In this document: positions 11,580-22,593 of the stretch, one piece after another
How positions within the stretch are numbered: the first letter of the stretch is position 1
How the letters are laid out: every line of letters begins with the position of its first letter
DNA from: Leptodactylus fallax
Lineage: Eukaryota; Chordata; Amphibia; Anura; Leptodactylidae
Direction of reading: 5' to 3'
Length of the DNA stretch: 64,000 bases
Assembly (NCBI GenBank): GCA_947044405.1
Contig: CAMRHE010000197.1
Span: forward strand, 1,612,001-1,676,000
Made by a program: the position numbers and the translations under genes
The notes under the pieces: model-generated
Database searches by the model: none
What the model was told of the DNA's origin: nothing
Seen by the model: the letters and a program-made list of their open reading frames with translations, nothing else

Positions 11580-12236
11580 TGTAATGTCTCTGCCTATTCG
11601 GGTCTCTGCGCCACCCTCCGCTCGCACGCTGTGGTGAAGGAGGCGTGTTCAGTTTGGTTCGTTGTGTAGGTTTCTAGTTGCTCAGTCTGAACATGGTCCT
11701 AGACAAGGTAATGGATTTCCGGCCACACCCGTGTTCTGAGCATTTCTCTCTGGACTGCATAGAGTTAATCTCTTCCTGGCCTGTGTGATTGACAGCCTGT
11801 GTACCTATCAGGTCTGGGGCTGGGCCCAGACTTTCTATATACTGGATGTCACTTTCTCGGCAAGTTGCTGGTTATTGCACTGTCTTTGCCTGCTCTCTTT
11901 ATTATATCCCTTGCTACTTTGTTACCTGATTCTCTGACCCTTTGGCTTGCCTTTTGACTATTCTCTTGGATTTTGATTTTGTACTGCATTGCTCATTTGT
12001 TACCGACCCCTTTACTTGCTCACTCTGCTTCTGTGTTGTTTTTGTCTTGTCCTGTTCTGTGTGTCACTTACTCAGTATAGGGCTCGTCTTCAGGTTGTCC
12101 TTTTACCGTTTAGGGTAACTGAGGCAATAGGAAGGGACAGTGGCTGGGGTGAGATTAGGGCTCACTTGTCTCTGTCCTTCCTCCCAGACCCCTGCAGTAG
12201 TGTCAGGGTATTGCTACGTTTGGCAAGACCCTAACA
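11580..12236 (+). repeat. Solo LTR with 5-bp target duplication
   Basis: A 657-bp block starting TGTAATGTCTCTGCC and ending GGCAAGACCCTAACA, flanked by ATTAT at 11575-11579 and 12237-12241. TG...CA ends and a 5-bp duplication are the expected products of an LTR retroelement integrase. There is no internal coding region and no second LTR, so the element was reduced to a solo LTR by recombination. Orientation is assumed from the direct TG...CA reading. Confidence 0.85.
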
Positions 12237-12540
12237 ATTATACAGCAGGCACCCAGTGCTAATGCCCGCGATCAGTGCCTGTACTGATTGTGGGCATTAA
12301 ACCCTCTGCACCTCAGCCAAAGCTGACCAAGGTGCCATTTTGCCAGAGATTGTCGGCACCTGGAGCAAGATATGGGGCTGGCGTTCCCTTGGCATGACAG
12401 CTGACATGGCTTGTCTGCCATTTATTTGTATGGCAGGCTGTCGATATTTTGCAATGCATTAGCATTGTAATGCATTACATTAGTGATCAGACCCCATAGG
12501 GAGTCTAATAAATGCAAGAAAAAAAAAAAGTAAAAAAAAA

Positions 12541-12590
12541 AATATATATATATATATATATAATTATATATAAATTATATATAAATAAAA
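12541..12590. repeat. (TA)n microsatellite and AT tract
   Basis: A run of alternating TA at about 12541-12562, followed by related AT-only sequence, after two poly-A tracts. Confidence 0.85.
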
Positions 12591-13142
12591 AATATAAGAA
12601 ATTCAAATCACCCCTCTTTCCCTAGAACACATATAAAAGTACTTAAATACTGTGAAATACATACACATTGGGTATACCTGTGTCTGAAAACGCCCGGTTT
12701 ACAAACCTATAAAAATATTTTTAGTTTTTTTGCTCTTTTGCCTCTGATAAAAATTTGAATAAAAAGTGATCAAAGCAATAGACATTCCCCAAAATGGTAT
12801 AACTAAAAAGTACACCTGACCCTGCAAAAAAGACACCCTATGCATCCCTGTATAAGGAAATATAAAAAAGTTATGGGTGTCAGAATATGGCAACTTTAAG
12901 TAAGTTTTAAATCTTTGTTAAGTGGTTAAAATGTAAATAAAACTATATAAATTTGGTATACATGTCATTTTGGCTTCAGAGTAAACACTGTAAAAAACTA
13001 AGCCCGTAAGAAAGTCGCACAAATGCACTTTTTCTCCAATTCCACCCAGTTCTGAATTTTTTTCCAGCTTCCCAGTCCATTGTACAGAATAATAAATGGC
13101 ACCTTTACGAAGAACAATTTATGCCGCAAAAATTAAGCCCTA

Positions 13143-13177
<35 letters not shown>

Positions 13178-13325
13178 GTCCTTTAATAGTCCCACAATGG
13201 GAAAATTCAGTGTGTTACAGCAGCAAAGATAAGCAGATACAAATACAAATACAACATGAACAGGAATGTTCCAAGGTAAGAGGCATTACATTGATAGTAA
13301 ACAGACAGATAGGAAGTAGCAGAGG

Positions 13326-13339
13326 GGGGGGGGGGGGGG
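13326..13339. repeat. Poly-G run
   Basis: About 14 consecutive G within the LINE 3' region. It could be a sequencing-length uncertainty and may account for a frame change there. Confidence 0.8.
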
Positions 13340-13362
13340 AATTTAACAGGCAGAAAGATATT

Positions 13363-14290
13363 TCAGTTCTCTGTGTGTATTGATCTCCGCTTAGGTCGGT
13401 GTTGGTTGTACAGCCTAACCACGGTGGGGAGGAAAGACTTCCGATAGCGCTCCTTCTCACACTTAGGGTGGAGCAGTCGGTCACTGACAGTACTGCCCAG
13501 CGCTATCACAGTCTCATGCATGGGATGGGACTTCTTCTTCCACATGGATCTCACCACGGACAGTATCCTTCTTTCACCCACCACCTGCACTGGGTCCAGT
13601 GGGCTCCCCAGGACAGAGCTGGCCCTTCTAATCAGCTTGTCAAGTTTATTTCTGTCCCTAGTTGATATACTGCTCCCCCAGCAGACCACTCCAAAGAAGA
13701 TGGCTGATGCCACTACCGAGTTGAAGAAAGTCCTAAGAAGTGCCCCCCGGATTCCAAAGGCTCTCAGCTTCCGAAGCAGGTAGAGCCTGCTGTGGCCCTT
13801 CCTGTACAGGACCTCCATGTGATCTGCCCAGTCCAGTTTATTATTAAGGAGCAAACCCAGGTACTTATAGGTGTTCACAATCTCGATGCCCGTCCCCAGG
13901 ATGTCCACTGGTTTAGGAGGGCATCTGCATTTACGGAAGTCCACCACCATCTCCTTGGTCTTCCCCGCGTTAATCTTCAGGTGGTTCCGCTGGCACCAGT
14001 CCACAAAATCCTGGTTCAGTTCTCTGTACTCCCTGTCATCATCTGTGATGAGACCTACTATTGCAGAGTCGTCAGAATACTTCTGTAGGTAGCAGCTAGA
14101 TGAGTTGCACCTAAAATCTGCAGTGTACAGTGTGAAGAGGAAAGGGGCGAGAACCGTACCCTGAGGTGCCCCCCGTATTACAGATCACGGTATCTGATAC
14201 ACAGTCTCGGGCTCTCAGGTATTGAGGTCGATTTGTGAGGTAGTCTAGGATCCAGTTGGAGAGGTGGTGGTCCACTCCAGCAAGGCCCTG
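13363..14290 (-). pseudogene. LINE reverse transcriptase C-terminal half (L2-like)
   Basis: In order on the minus strand: a thumb/palm start (SNWILDYLTNRPQ, about 14240), a frameshift, the catalytic box YSDDSAIVGLI near 14060 (YADD-type with Ser in the second position), then WCQRNHLKINAGKTKEMVVD and YLGLLL. The tail ends KERYRKSFLPTVVRLYN and PKRRS, as in fish and frog L2/Rex1-type ORF2 proteins. The last 213 codons (13363-14004) are open. Endonuclease and N-terminal RT are absent, so it is a dead 5'-truncated copy. This enzyme copies its own RNA at a nicked chromosomal site. Confidence 0.8.
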
Positions 14291-14389
14291 TGAATGGACA
14301 AATAAAAAAGTTAAGGGGTTTGGAAGGCGGGGAATCAATCAAAAATGAAAATCAAAAATTTAAAAATGTCACCAGTGGGAAGGGGTTAA

Positions 14390-15221
14390 ATGTTCCATTC
14401 CAGGACTTTAGTATAGATGACATCCTCAGGATTGAATGGAAATAACTGTTCAAGTCAAGAAATACCTCATGCAGGGCATAGCTGGCAGGCTCGAGTGAGT
14501 CTGAGGTACTGACAGTGAAGACCGATGATTTTACGTTGTGCCCTAGAAGTCTAGAGCACTGACATGGTTGTGTCATGGTTGTGTCTTGACACACCCCACA
14601 GGATATTTAAAAGTAGATATAAAGAGAGATTTTCTAGCCAGTGACATACAGATGGTAAAGACAGACACAGGTGAGTTTGTTCTGAGGAGAATACCAACTT
14701 ACTGAGCAATAGTCAACCAGCAAGTGGAAGTAAGTAGCACTTGCAATTAAGAATGAAGCATCTTAGCCTAGTGTTAGGACAACAGAGGAGCTATAAATTT
14801 CCATTCTGAACTGCAGCCACAATTTGTTCCCAGTGGAGGAGACAAGTCCACTAGTGAGTTAAAAGTGGTGCCACAAATTACCTGATTTAAAACTGTATGT
14901 GAGATTGTCCCACAGAGTCTGTCATTAAGGAGCAAATACTGTCATTGTGTAGTAAACAGTAGAGTGTCCCAAGTTCAATTCACCTGTTGCCTTTTGTAAG
15001 ACTGTTTGAAACTCCCAAGCCGGTTGCCTCATTTAAGAACTTTGCCACTGCCAAAGTTGTGAGTAAACCTCAAGAGTTTTGAAGTTACTTCTGTGTCTGC
15101 CTAACTTTCTATTCAGATGAACATGAGGCAAAACAGCCATTAAAAAGGGGCATGTTTTTCCTAATAGGACCTTTTAAAACATAAATTCCATGTTGAATGA
15201 AAGAGGACTGTTAAAGTTCAC
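14390..15221. other. Unassigned stretch, possibly LTR-like
   Basis: No open frame of note. The stretch around 14570-15110 has a TATA-like block (GATATAAAGAGAG at about 14615) and an LTR-like look, but I could not find matching ends or a target duplication. Confidence 0.3.
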
Positions 15222-15665
15222 TTAAAGTATACCTTCAATTATAAAACCACTTTTCATAAATGAATACTAAGAAACTTTGTAATATAAATTATTAAGGCAA
15301 TTTGTTTCCTTCACTTATTAGGTTGTCTCCTCCACCTTATCTTCACTCAGACTTTTTGTTCACAAAGAGTCCTATCGGTATCCAGCTCACATACAGAACT
15401 CTATGGAAGAGGGAGGAGGAGGAAGCTGTTAATTGATTTATTGCCTCATTGTGTACAGTGGTAGACTCTTACCTTGAAACATAGCACTCACAGAGTAGCA
15501 GAGTGTAGCTGCAGCTGCAATTTGTGTGCCTTTTCTGCACTCTCCTCCTTCTCCTCTCCATAGATTTATATGTAAAAATTAACTTAGCTTGATAAATGGA
15601 AAAGGAAACATTAGCCTATACTAGTCATTTATGAAATGTTGTGTTATAATTGAGAGTGCGCTTAA
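15222..15665. mobile_element. TTAA-flanked TIR element (abuts next one)
   Basis: The left end TTAAAGTATACCTTCAATTA mirrors the right end TAATTGAGAGTGCGCTTAA. Subterminal blocks ('cttttcataaatga' / 'tcatttatgaaatg') are also inverted. Non-coding. Its right TTAA is the left TTAA of the element at 15662-16340. Confidence 0.65.
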
Positions 15666-16340
15666 CCACTTCCCATAGATTATATATGTCCAGAAGGTGG
15701 TTGTCTATTCCTGCAAGGACGTACTGGTATGTCCAAGCAGAATTCAGCAATGGCACAAAATCGTGCAGTAGCTGAAACGGGGAGAAGGCTGTAACTTCAG
15801 ACGGAGCTCCCAGAGAGAGAGAGTTTATTACCTTCCCTGCCATCCCGATCGCTGTGTATGCAGCGCTGAATGAGTGCTGTATACACCACTATGGACGCCG
15901 CCATCTTGCGGCTGCCCTCTGAACCGACAGTCACGTGATACGCCAGGATCAGCGTCTGTAAGAGCTGCAGGGTCCTACAGAACCCAGTTCAGCTCTATTG
16001 TAATGTGAAAGTAACGTGCAGGAGGCTGTATTCCTCCTGCAACTGGGGCTAAATGTACCAGTCCCAGTTAAAGGGGAAATCAACCTCCCCAACAAAAACA
16101 GACACATTTTCCCTCCTCTTTTGTTTAGATTTTCCCAGATATAAAAAAAAATTTAAAAACATGCAAAAATAAAAACAACATAAAAATAAAGCCCTATGTG
16201 TCACCGAAAAAAGACGCAGAAATTAGTTGAATAATGCATATGATAAAAATGTTACAGCCCTCAAAACCGCACATACAAAAAAGCCCGAAAATGTGTCTGG
16301 TCTGGAAGGGGGGTAAAGCATCTGGTATGGAAGTGGTTAA
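15662..16340. mobile_element. TTAA-type non-autonomous DNA transposon
   Basis: Ends TTAACCACTTCCCATAG and TATGGAAGTGGTTAA are inverted repeats sharing the TTAACC(A/C)CTTCCC style with the element at 11467. No transposase; the interior is CpG-containing non-coding sequence. Confidence 0.75.
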
Positions 16341-17177
16341 AAAAAAAAAAAGTAAAAAACCATAAACAACTATTCCCTAATCTAAAGATATTATCCGAAA
16401 TAATCATGGTATTGTACAGTTCCTGGTAATATCACAATACTAATAGTTACAGATGGTTTTCTATAGGTGTGCGAGTCCTGTGTATAGTACTGGAGTTACA
16501 ACTTTCTACAGTGGATAAGAAAAAAAAATGACCATCATACCATATAATGTACAGTCCAAACAGGTGACATAGTTGAAAAATTTGTGTAAAAGTACTGTGT
16601 GTACAAAGAGGTTCTCATGTGCAGTGTTGAAAATGATCTCTGTAAAGAAAACTCATTCTTCGAGTTCTTCCTCGCATCCCTCAGTTTGTTAGTATTGTTG
16701 GTACTTTCCTTTTGTATCATATGCTGCCTGCCCTGAATTAGAGATTTATTTGCAACGAAAAATCAATTAGCCCTAAATTTATTCATGGATTTCAGGACTT
16801 GCGATCAATGCAAGTCCACTCAGTGGACTCATGGGGACCCAATTCATCCCAGTTAATGTGTCTGATGGGGAATTACCATTGATAGTTTTTTCCCACTCTC
16901 TCTCTCCCAGGTTAGAGGTCAGATCTCCCTGTCATGGACAAATGAGAGAATTTCAGCTGTTAACTTCCCAACCTAACTCTACAAGCAATGTCAGGTGTTA
17001 TTTGTCATTCGTAGCTTTATTTGACATTTGTCATTTGTAGCTAATAAAAGCAGTTTACAAACAGTAGGTCCTAATATAATGTTAGTAGTTAACAGCATTT
17101 TATGTACAACATTATGGTCAAAGAAAATGAATACATTACAATCCCATTACAAAGAGAAAAAAACAGAGTGTACTTGC
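16341..17177. other. Unassigned stretch
   Basis: Begins with a poly-A run. No gene or clear repeat recognised. Confidence 0.35.
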
Positions 17178-17502
17178 AGTAGGGGTAGCTTCATACTACA
17201 GTTCCTTTGGTGTTTAGGCAGTATTGAAACAGAATTAAAAAAAAATATGACTAGCCTTACACAGTGCATTTTTTGTTGCCAATTTGTGGCTTTTTCTTGC
17301 TTTTTTGCCATGCTTTAAAAAACACACAAGCTCAGGGGGTGGCTTTTGCAGGCATAAAAAATTATATCACCACAAAACCCAGCAAGAAAAAAAAATGTTG
17401 AAAAATGCTACGTAATACAGGCATTATTTATGGCACTTTTTTTTTTTTTTTTTAAATGAAAAAAAAAAACACCAGGATAAAACTGTATGGTGGAAGCCTA
17501 AG
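17178..17502. mobile_element. Foldback MITE adjoining family B copy 3
   Basis: The left end GGGTAGCTTCATACTACAGT and the right end ACTGTATGGTGGAAGCCTAA are imperfect inverted repeats. The arms contain runs of T and A that could pair. It directly abuts the next MITE. Confidence 0.55.
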
Positions 17503-17504
17503 GC

Positions 17505-17724
17505 TTAGGCTCCATGTTGAGGAAACGTAGCATTTTTTGTTTCAAATTTTGCTGCAGTTTTTTGAGCCAAAGTCAGGAGTTGCTTGAAAAGAAATGGAAA
17601 TTATAAATGAAGCTCTTATACGTTTCCCTTCTGTTAAATCCACTCCTAACTTTGGCGTAAAAAAACGCAGCATAATCTGCAACAAAAGAACGCTGCGTTT
17701 CCGCTACATGGGGCCTTAGCCTAA
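17505..17724. mobile_element. Foldback MITE, family B copy 3
   Basis: The left end TTAGGCTCCATGTTGAGGAA pairs with the right end CCGCTACATGGGGCCTTAGC. A short copy, with paired AAACGCAGC-type blocks inside. Confidence 0.7.
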
Positions 17725-18313
17725 AGTAATTGAATGAAATGGTCACAGATTCACAGTTACTCTGTTTAGTACTTCTGTATAATGTCCATTTATGACATAC
17801 CAGTCTATATGTTAGTTATATAATCAGAGACACATTATACAAATCCATATTGAACCACAAAGCAAAGTAATTACAGTACCAAAGTAAATACCATAGTGCA
17901 TTGGGGCACAGTGTGCTGTGGTCTGTATACTACCTCTTCATTTTCCGATTATTACTCTATGGTATTTACTTTGATTTGTGGCTTAAAATGGAATGATAAA
18001 ATATATCTGTAATGATATAACCATCATATATGAGAGATGTTGGATATATAGGATTTAGGGCTATACCTACCCAGCATTATCTTACTAGTGATGTTCCACT
18101 TTTCCTCTTTTTATGTTATTTGGATATGAATTTTAATTTTCTTGGCATGAATAAAGATGAATTATATTTATTATATAGATGTGTTTTGTGTGAGTATTGG
18201 TGTTGTATGGTTTGTTACTTTGGTTCCTAAATGCTTCCACTTTTTAATAATACCGCTCACAGTTGATAGCGGAATACATAGGAAGGAAGAAATATCACAA
18301 ATTGACTTATTGC
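17725..18313. other. Low-repeat stretch with a perfect 17-bp inverted repeat
   Basis: No gene. CAAAGTAAATACCATAG at 17880-17896 is exactly complementary to 17957-17973, with a 60-base spacer. The origin is unclear: a small foldback or chance. Confidence 0.5.
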
Positions 18314-18321
18314 AATGGTGC

Positions 18322-20111
18322 CAGAGGCGTAGCTAGCGGTGGGGCAGAGGGAGGGGGGGGCTGCCCCGGGCCCACTGAATTTTTGGGGCCCACCCTGGGG
18401 CCGCCATTAATACATCCTTCATTTCTAACTAGATCAGTGTCTGCAGACACTGACCTAGTTAAAACGTATCCTGCAACTTCACAGTTTTGTAAACCACAAG
18501 CTACATGAGGCTTGCGGTTTACAAGTCCCCGAGACCACAGACAGATGTCTGCTTCTCACACAGGCGGCGCAATGACGTCATAAAATCGCACCACCCGCGC
18601 TCAGACACAGACGTCCTGTGCGTGGACAGGGAGGAAGCGGCGGCTTCATTCATCAGCATCGCAGGTGAGTATGACTTTTTTTTAGTGCAGTTGTGAGTAT
18701 ATTAATAGTATAAGGGGTGGATAGGAGGGGGAATTATAACTATAAAGGGAGGATTCATTAGGGGGGCATTATGGGGGGTCGTTTATATAAGGGTTATTAC
18801 AGGGTATTATGAATCCAAGGGGGGGAGGTTATTTATATAAGGGGCCATTAGGGGGCATCATTTATATTAGGAGGCATTATGAACATAAGGGGGTGGTCAT
18901 TGATATAAGGGTTCATTAAAGGTGCAGTATTTATGTCAGGGGGAATCAGGGGCATAATATGAGGGTCAATTAATTTAATGAAAGTGGCACTTGGGCTTTA
19001 TTAAAACTAAGGCCCCATGTAGCGGGCTGCAGCAAAAAAAGCGCTGCAGGAAAAACCATGGCGGTAACATTGTGGTTTTTCCCGCAGCGCTTTTCACAGA
19101 AGGTCCGCAGAGGTTTCCTCTGTGGACTTTCTGTTTTCAATACACCTATATGGAAACCGCGAGTGCAAAGTGCTGCAGGAAGAACTGCGATGCGTCGCCG
19201 CCGCGGTTTTTCCCAGAGCTGTTTTTTGCTGCGGGACGCCATGTGGGGCCTTGGCCTTAAGGCGTTTTCCAGCTCATTTTTATTGATGATCTATCCCCAG
19301 AATAAATCATCAATAAGAGATAAGTGATTCCCCACTGATCAGCTGTAAGAAAGGGCTATGGCGCCTGTTTATATCATACGCTGTCTGTTTATAGTGACCG
19401 TGTGATGTCATTCCAGTCTTGTCACATAGACTTGTATAGGACGAGGCTGTAGTTACATTACATGGCCGCTATGAAATGAATGACACTATGTAAACAGAGA
19501 AGGTGTCACGGTGCTTACACAGGTACCACGGTTCATTCAAACAGCTGATCCTCAGGGTCCTGGGTATTGGAACCCCAATAATTTTTTTTTCCCTTGTTTT
19601 TTTTTTTTTTTTTTTCTTTTTAATTAGAAAACACCTGGGGCATTATTAATAAGGGGAACTATTTAAAGGGGTGCACAGGGAAGTTATTAATTTAAAGATG
19701 CACTTGGGGGTATTATTCATTATGGGGGGGTGTATTATATATTTTATAATTGGGGGTAGCAGCAGGATGGGGGCTTTGTGTAGGTGAGGACAATGTGGGT
19801 CAGGTGCCTGGAAAAGTAAGGAGCCAAAGATGTCTGTGTTGCAAACTTTACAGAGACTGTAAGAAGTGGTCATGGCCGTCCAGATAAAAGAAACGGGGAA
19901 TGTGAACGATTAGTCAGAGACATCATCTGCAAGTCACTAAATGTTACTGCCCTGTATTCACCTAAATCGTCTGCAGAGCCCTGTGTAGAGCCGCTATATA
20001 CCACTATACGCTCACCGTATACTGATAGTATCGGTATACGAACATGTCCAAGTTGGGGGCCCACTTGGACATGTTCGCCCCCCCTGTGCTGAACCCCTAG
20101 CTACGCCTCTG
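18322..20111. mobile_element. hAT non-autonomous element (1.79 kb)
   Basis: Starts CAGAGGCGTAGCTAGCGG and ends CCTAGCTACGCCTCTG, a clean terminal inverted repeat of about 15 bp. It is flanked by the 8-mer AATGGTGC at 18314-18321 and 20112-20119. It contains a nested family B MITE (19006-19260), GGGGCATTAT-type tandem blocks and poly-T. Its inner region (about 19370-19870) matches the reverse complement of 61150-61640 in the hAT at 60523, so the two are siblings. No transposase. Confidence 0.9.
19006..19260. mobile_element. Foldback MITE, family B copy 4 (nested in hAT)
   Basis: The left end CTAAGGCCCCATGTAGCGG and the right end CCATGTGGGGCCTTGGCCTT pair, and the interior is almost fully self-complementary. 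It produces long open frames on both strands that mirror each other, a palindrome artefact. Confidence 0.8.
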
Positions 20112-20119
20112 AATGGTGC

Positions 20120-20489
20120 TATCCTATTACAGGACTATGCTACAATTCAATGGGTGTTATTTATCAAATGCGCCTCTTTCCAGTGAAATTTTGCGCAGTT
20201 GTGCCTTTTGTGTGCCCTTTCAATTTCTGGCGTGATTTACTTATCGTGCGCAAGCAGTTGATATATTCCATTCACATGTCCTCGCCATGTGTCTTGCGCC
20301 TTTTTTGCGCCTACATAATAAATATGGCGCAGACACAGAACAGAATGGTATTTAAAGAAGCAGAAAAAAGTGACTTCTCTGGATCTGCAAAAATGGCTTC
20401 AAATCCATTCAGCTTATCCAATGAAGAGAGCTCCTCTGATTTTTCTGTCTCAGAGCAAACTTTGCCCACAAAATCCAAAAATAAAAAGC
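20120..20489. other. Unassigned stretch
   Basis: Open frames on the plus strand run through here into the SINE. No domain is recognised, and the composition (several GCGCC motifs) suggests another repeat fragment. Confidence 0.3.
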
Positions 20490-20752
20490 AATTTATTTAT
20501 TATGCTTACTTGTATAGTGCCATCATATTCCGCAGCGCTTTACAGACATTGTCAGTCACTGTCCCATATAGGGCTCACAATCTACATTTCCCTATCTCTA
20601 TGTCTTTGGAGTGTGGGAGAAAACCGGAGTACCCTGAGGAAACCCACGCAAACACAGGGAGAACATACAAACTCCTTGCAGATGTTGTTCTTGGCAGGAT
20701 TCGAACCCAGTACTCCAGCGCTGAAAGGCTGCAGTGCTAAACACTGAGCTCT
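20490..20752 (-). repeat. tRNA-derived SINE
   Basis: Read on the minus strand: a tRNA-like head with an A-box-like segment (GAGCTCAGTGTTTAGCACTG) and a near-consensus B box (GGGTTCGAATCC, about 20699-20710). A conserved body follows (TCCCACACTCCAAAGACAT, GTAAAGCGCTGCGGAATATG) and an AATAAATAAA tail at the low-coordinate end. These are RNA polymerase III internal promoter elements. It is a mobile SINE, not a functional tRNA gene: no cloverleaf. A diverged copy is at 10180-10420. Confidence 0.85.
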
Positions 20753-20853
20753 TAGGCTGGGGCCCTATGTGACATAAACACTGCAGTTTGCCCGCAGTGG
20801 AAACGCCGCAGAAAAAAACCGCAGCGTTTTACAATCACAACAAAGTGGATATG
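20752..20853. mobile_element. Foldback MITE family B, half copy
   Basis: The left arm begins TTAGGCTGGGGCCCTATGTG and runs into the 'acaaagtggatatggg' family block. The right arm is missing, the sequence passing directly into the 3' end of the Tx1/L1 LINE. Confidence 0.6.
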
Positions 20854-20905
20854 GGAAGGAACAGAGGGGGGTGGCGAGGAAGGGGAAGGAGGGGGGAATC
20901 TAGGA

Positions 20906-22589
20906 TCAGAGACCCCATAAAGTACAATACGTGTCCCAGGGGGTCCAGATAGAGCGGAAGGCATCCAAAGTGTTATTGAGGCTAGCAGTCAGGAATTCAA
21001 GGCTCCTCACATCCTTCATTCGAGCCAAAAGCTCAAGACCAGAGGGAGGATTTACCCTCTTCCAGTTCCTAGCAATAAGGGTCTTTGCCGCTGTGCAGAG
21101 GTACAAGAAGAGCCTGGATGCCTTGCTACCTAGGCGTCTAGGAGGGAGGTTCAGGAGATAGACTAGAGGATCAAGGGGGACCCCCTGTAGAAAAAGGGCA
21201 TCCATCAAAGTCCGGACCTCTCTCCAGAAGCCCAGGATGAGGGGGCAAGTCCAATAAATATGGTACAGCGTGCCCTCTGCAGTGCCGCAGCGCCAACACC
21301 CCAAGGGAACTGACGGGTTCAAGGTATGAAGGAGGGTGGGTGTGTGATAACAATGCATCAACAATTTATACTGAGTCTCCCTAAAGGTCACACACTGAGA
21401 GGACTTCTGAACCCGAGACCACACAATCTGCCACTGTCCCGGGGAAATAGGTCTATCCACCACCTCCTCCCATCTGGACATATAACGATAACCAACGGGA
21501 GAGCCAGTCGCCGGAGAGGCAAGAAGCTGGTAGATTGAGGAGATAAGGCCCCTGGTGGACGTGCCCACACGGCAAATTTTCTCAAAGGCTGTGGGGAGGG
21601 ACACCTTAGAGGACCCATGGAAAGAGCAGACAAAATGGACCACATGAGAGTAGTGGAGCCACTCAGTTGTCGGAAGATTCAAGTTAGTCGTCAGATAGGC
21701 AAAGGACCTGAGCTCCAATGTTGTAGGGTCGACCACACCTTAACCATAGCGGAAGTCAGACTGTCTAGGAGGAGGGTTTGTGCAGTATAGATAGCATTGA
21801 GGAGCGTGGGGACATAAGAGAAAACCTAACACTGCAGGCAGACCAAATAGACCTAGTGAAACGGATGGGGCCAAGCAGGTAGGGGTAGGGGAAAGGGGGC
21901 GCAGGGGGGGAGCCGACCCACAGAAGCGCATTGGGGTGCATAGGCGCCAGCCAAAGCTTCTCAATCTCTACCCATTTGGTATATGCTGGCATAGCCGCCC
22001 AAAATGGGATGCAGCGCAGGTGAGTAATAGTGCAAAAGATGCGGGATAGCCAGGCAACTCCTCCCCGCCAACATGACAGAGAGTGGAATACGATGTTGCC
22101 TGACCTGCCATATAAACTGGAAAATGGCCTTCTGTAAATTACGTAAGTCTACCTGAAGGACTGCCACTGGAAGCATCTCAAAATAGTAGAATAGCTTCGG
22201 GAGGAGAGTCATCTCAACAGTGCCGATTCTCCCCAAAAGAGAGATGGGCAAAGGTTGCCATCTGTCCAAAAGGGCTCTCAATTCACGGAAAAGTTGTGGG
22301 TAGTTTGCTGAGTACAGAGTCGTGTAGGAAGGGGTTATCTGAATCCCCAGGTAGCGAATGGAGGATGTCCGCCACTGGAAGTCATAATTCCCACGGAGGA
22401 GAATAAGGAGATCCTGCGGGACATTAAGAGGAAGCACCTCGGTTTTCGAGGGGTTCACCCTATACCCCGAGAAGTCACTATAAGTTTCAAGCTGACGCAG
22501 CAGGTTAGGGAGGGTAGTGTGAGGGGCGGTGAGGGTAAGGAGTATGTCATCAGTGAACAGGAAGACTTTAAATTCCCTCTCTCGAACTT
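20906..22589 (-). pseudogene. LINE ORF2: RT catalytic end and C-terminal domain
   Basis: On the minus strand this starts just after the solo LTR with KVREREFKVFLFTDDILLTL, in which FTDD stands where most LINEs have (F/Y)ADD. Next come SGYRVNPSKTEVLPLNV and ISLLGRIGTVEMTLLPKLFY, the typical L1 RT thumb. After frameshifts near 21750-21960, a 276-codon frame (20906-21736) covers the C-terminal region with a zinc-knuckle-like CWRCG...HIYWTCP. A protein is no longer made in one piece. The function in the live element would be target-primed reverse transcription. FTDD may be a lineage feature or a mutation. Confidence 0.8.
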
Positions 22590-22593
22590 TAAT

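Larger units (their letters stand above)
13143..14290 (-). mobile_element. 5'-truncated L2-like LINE
   Basis: The minus strand reads a reverse-transcriptase 3' half and ends in CCATTGTGGGACTATTAAAG plus a trinucleotide tail (ATT/TTA)n at 13143-13178, the tail style of L2/Rex1-type LINEs. It is truncated at its 5' end near 14290, typical of incomplete reverse transcription. It lies inside the TTAA element. No clear target duplication: the tail merges into the trinucleotide repeat. Confidence 0.75.
11467..14389. mobile_element. TTAA-type DNA transposon with nested LTR and LINE
   Basis: Ends TTAACCCTTTCCCAACATCC and (reverse complement of the right end) TTAACCCCTTCCCACTGG: terminal inverted repeats beginning at TTAA, as in piggyBac/Kolobok-type insertions. 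The interior is non-coding and includes AT tracts. Two later insertions are visible: a solo LTR (11580-12236) and a truncated LINE (13143-14290). Without them the element is about 1.1 kb. The same terminal style recurs at 15662-16340. Confidence 0.75.

Noticed and set aside
18970..19327. Mirrored frames on both strands
   Set aside because: Self-complementary MITE nested in a hAT; not genes.
20150..20747. 196- and 125-codon plus-strand frames
   Set aside because: They run through a tRNA-derived SINE read antisense; the apparent protein is SINE sequence.
20699..20750. Possible tRNA gene (B box GGGTTCGAATCC)
   Set aside because: A and B boxes belong to a SINE head; no complete cloverleaf or acceptor stem is visible.
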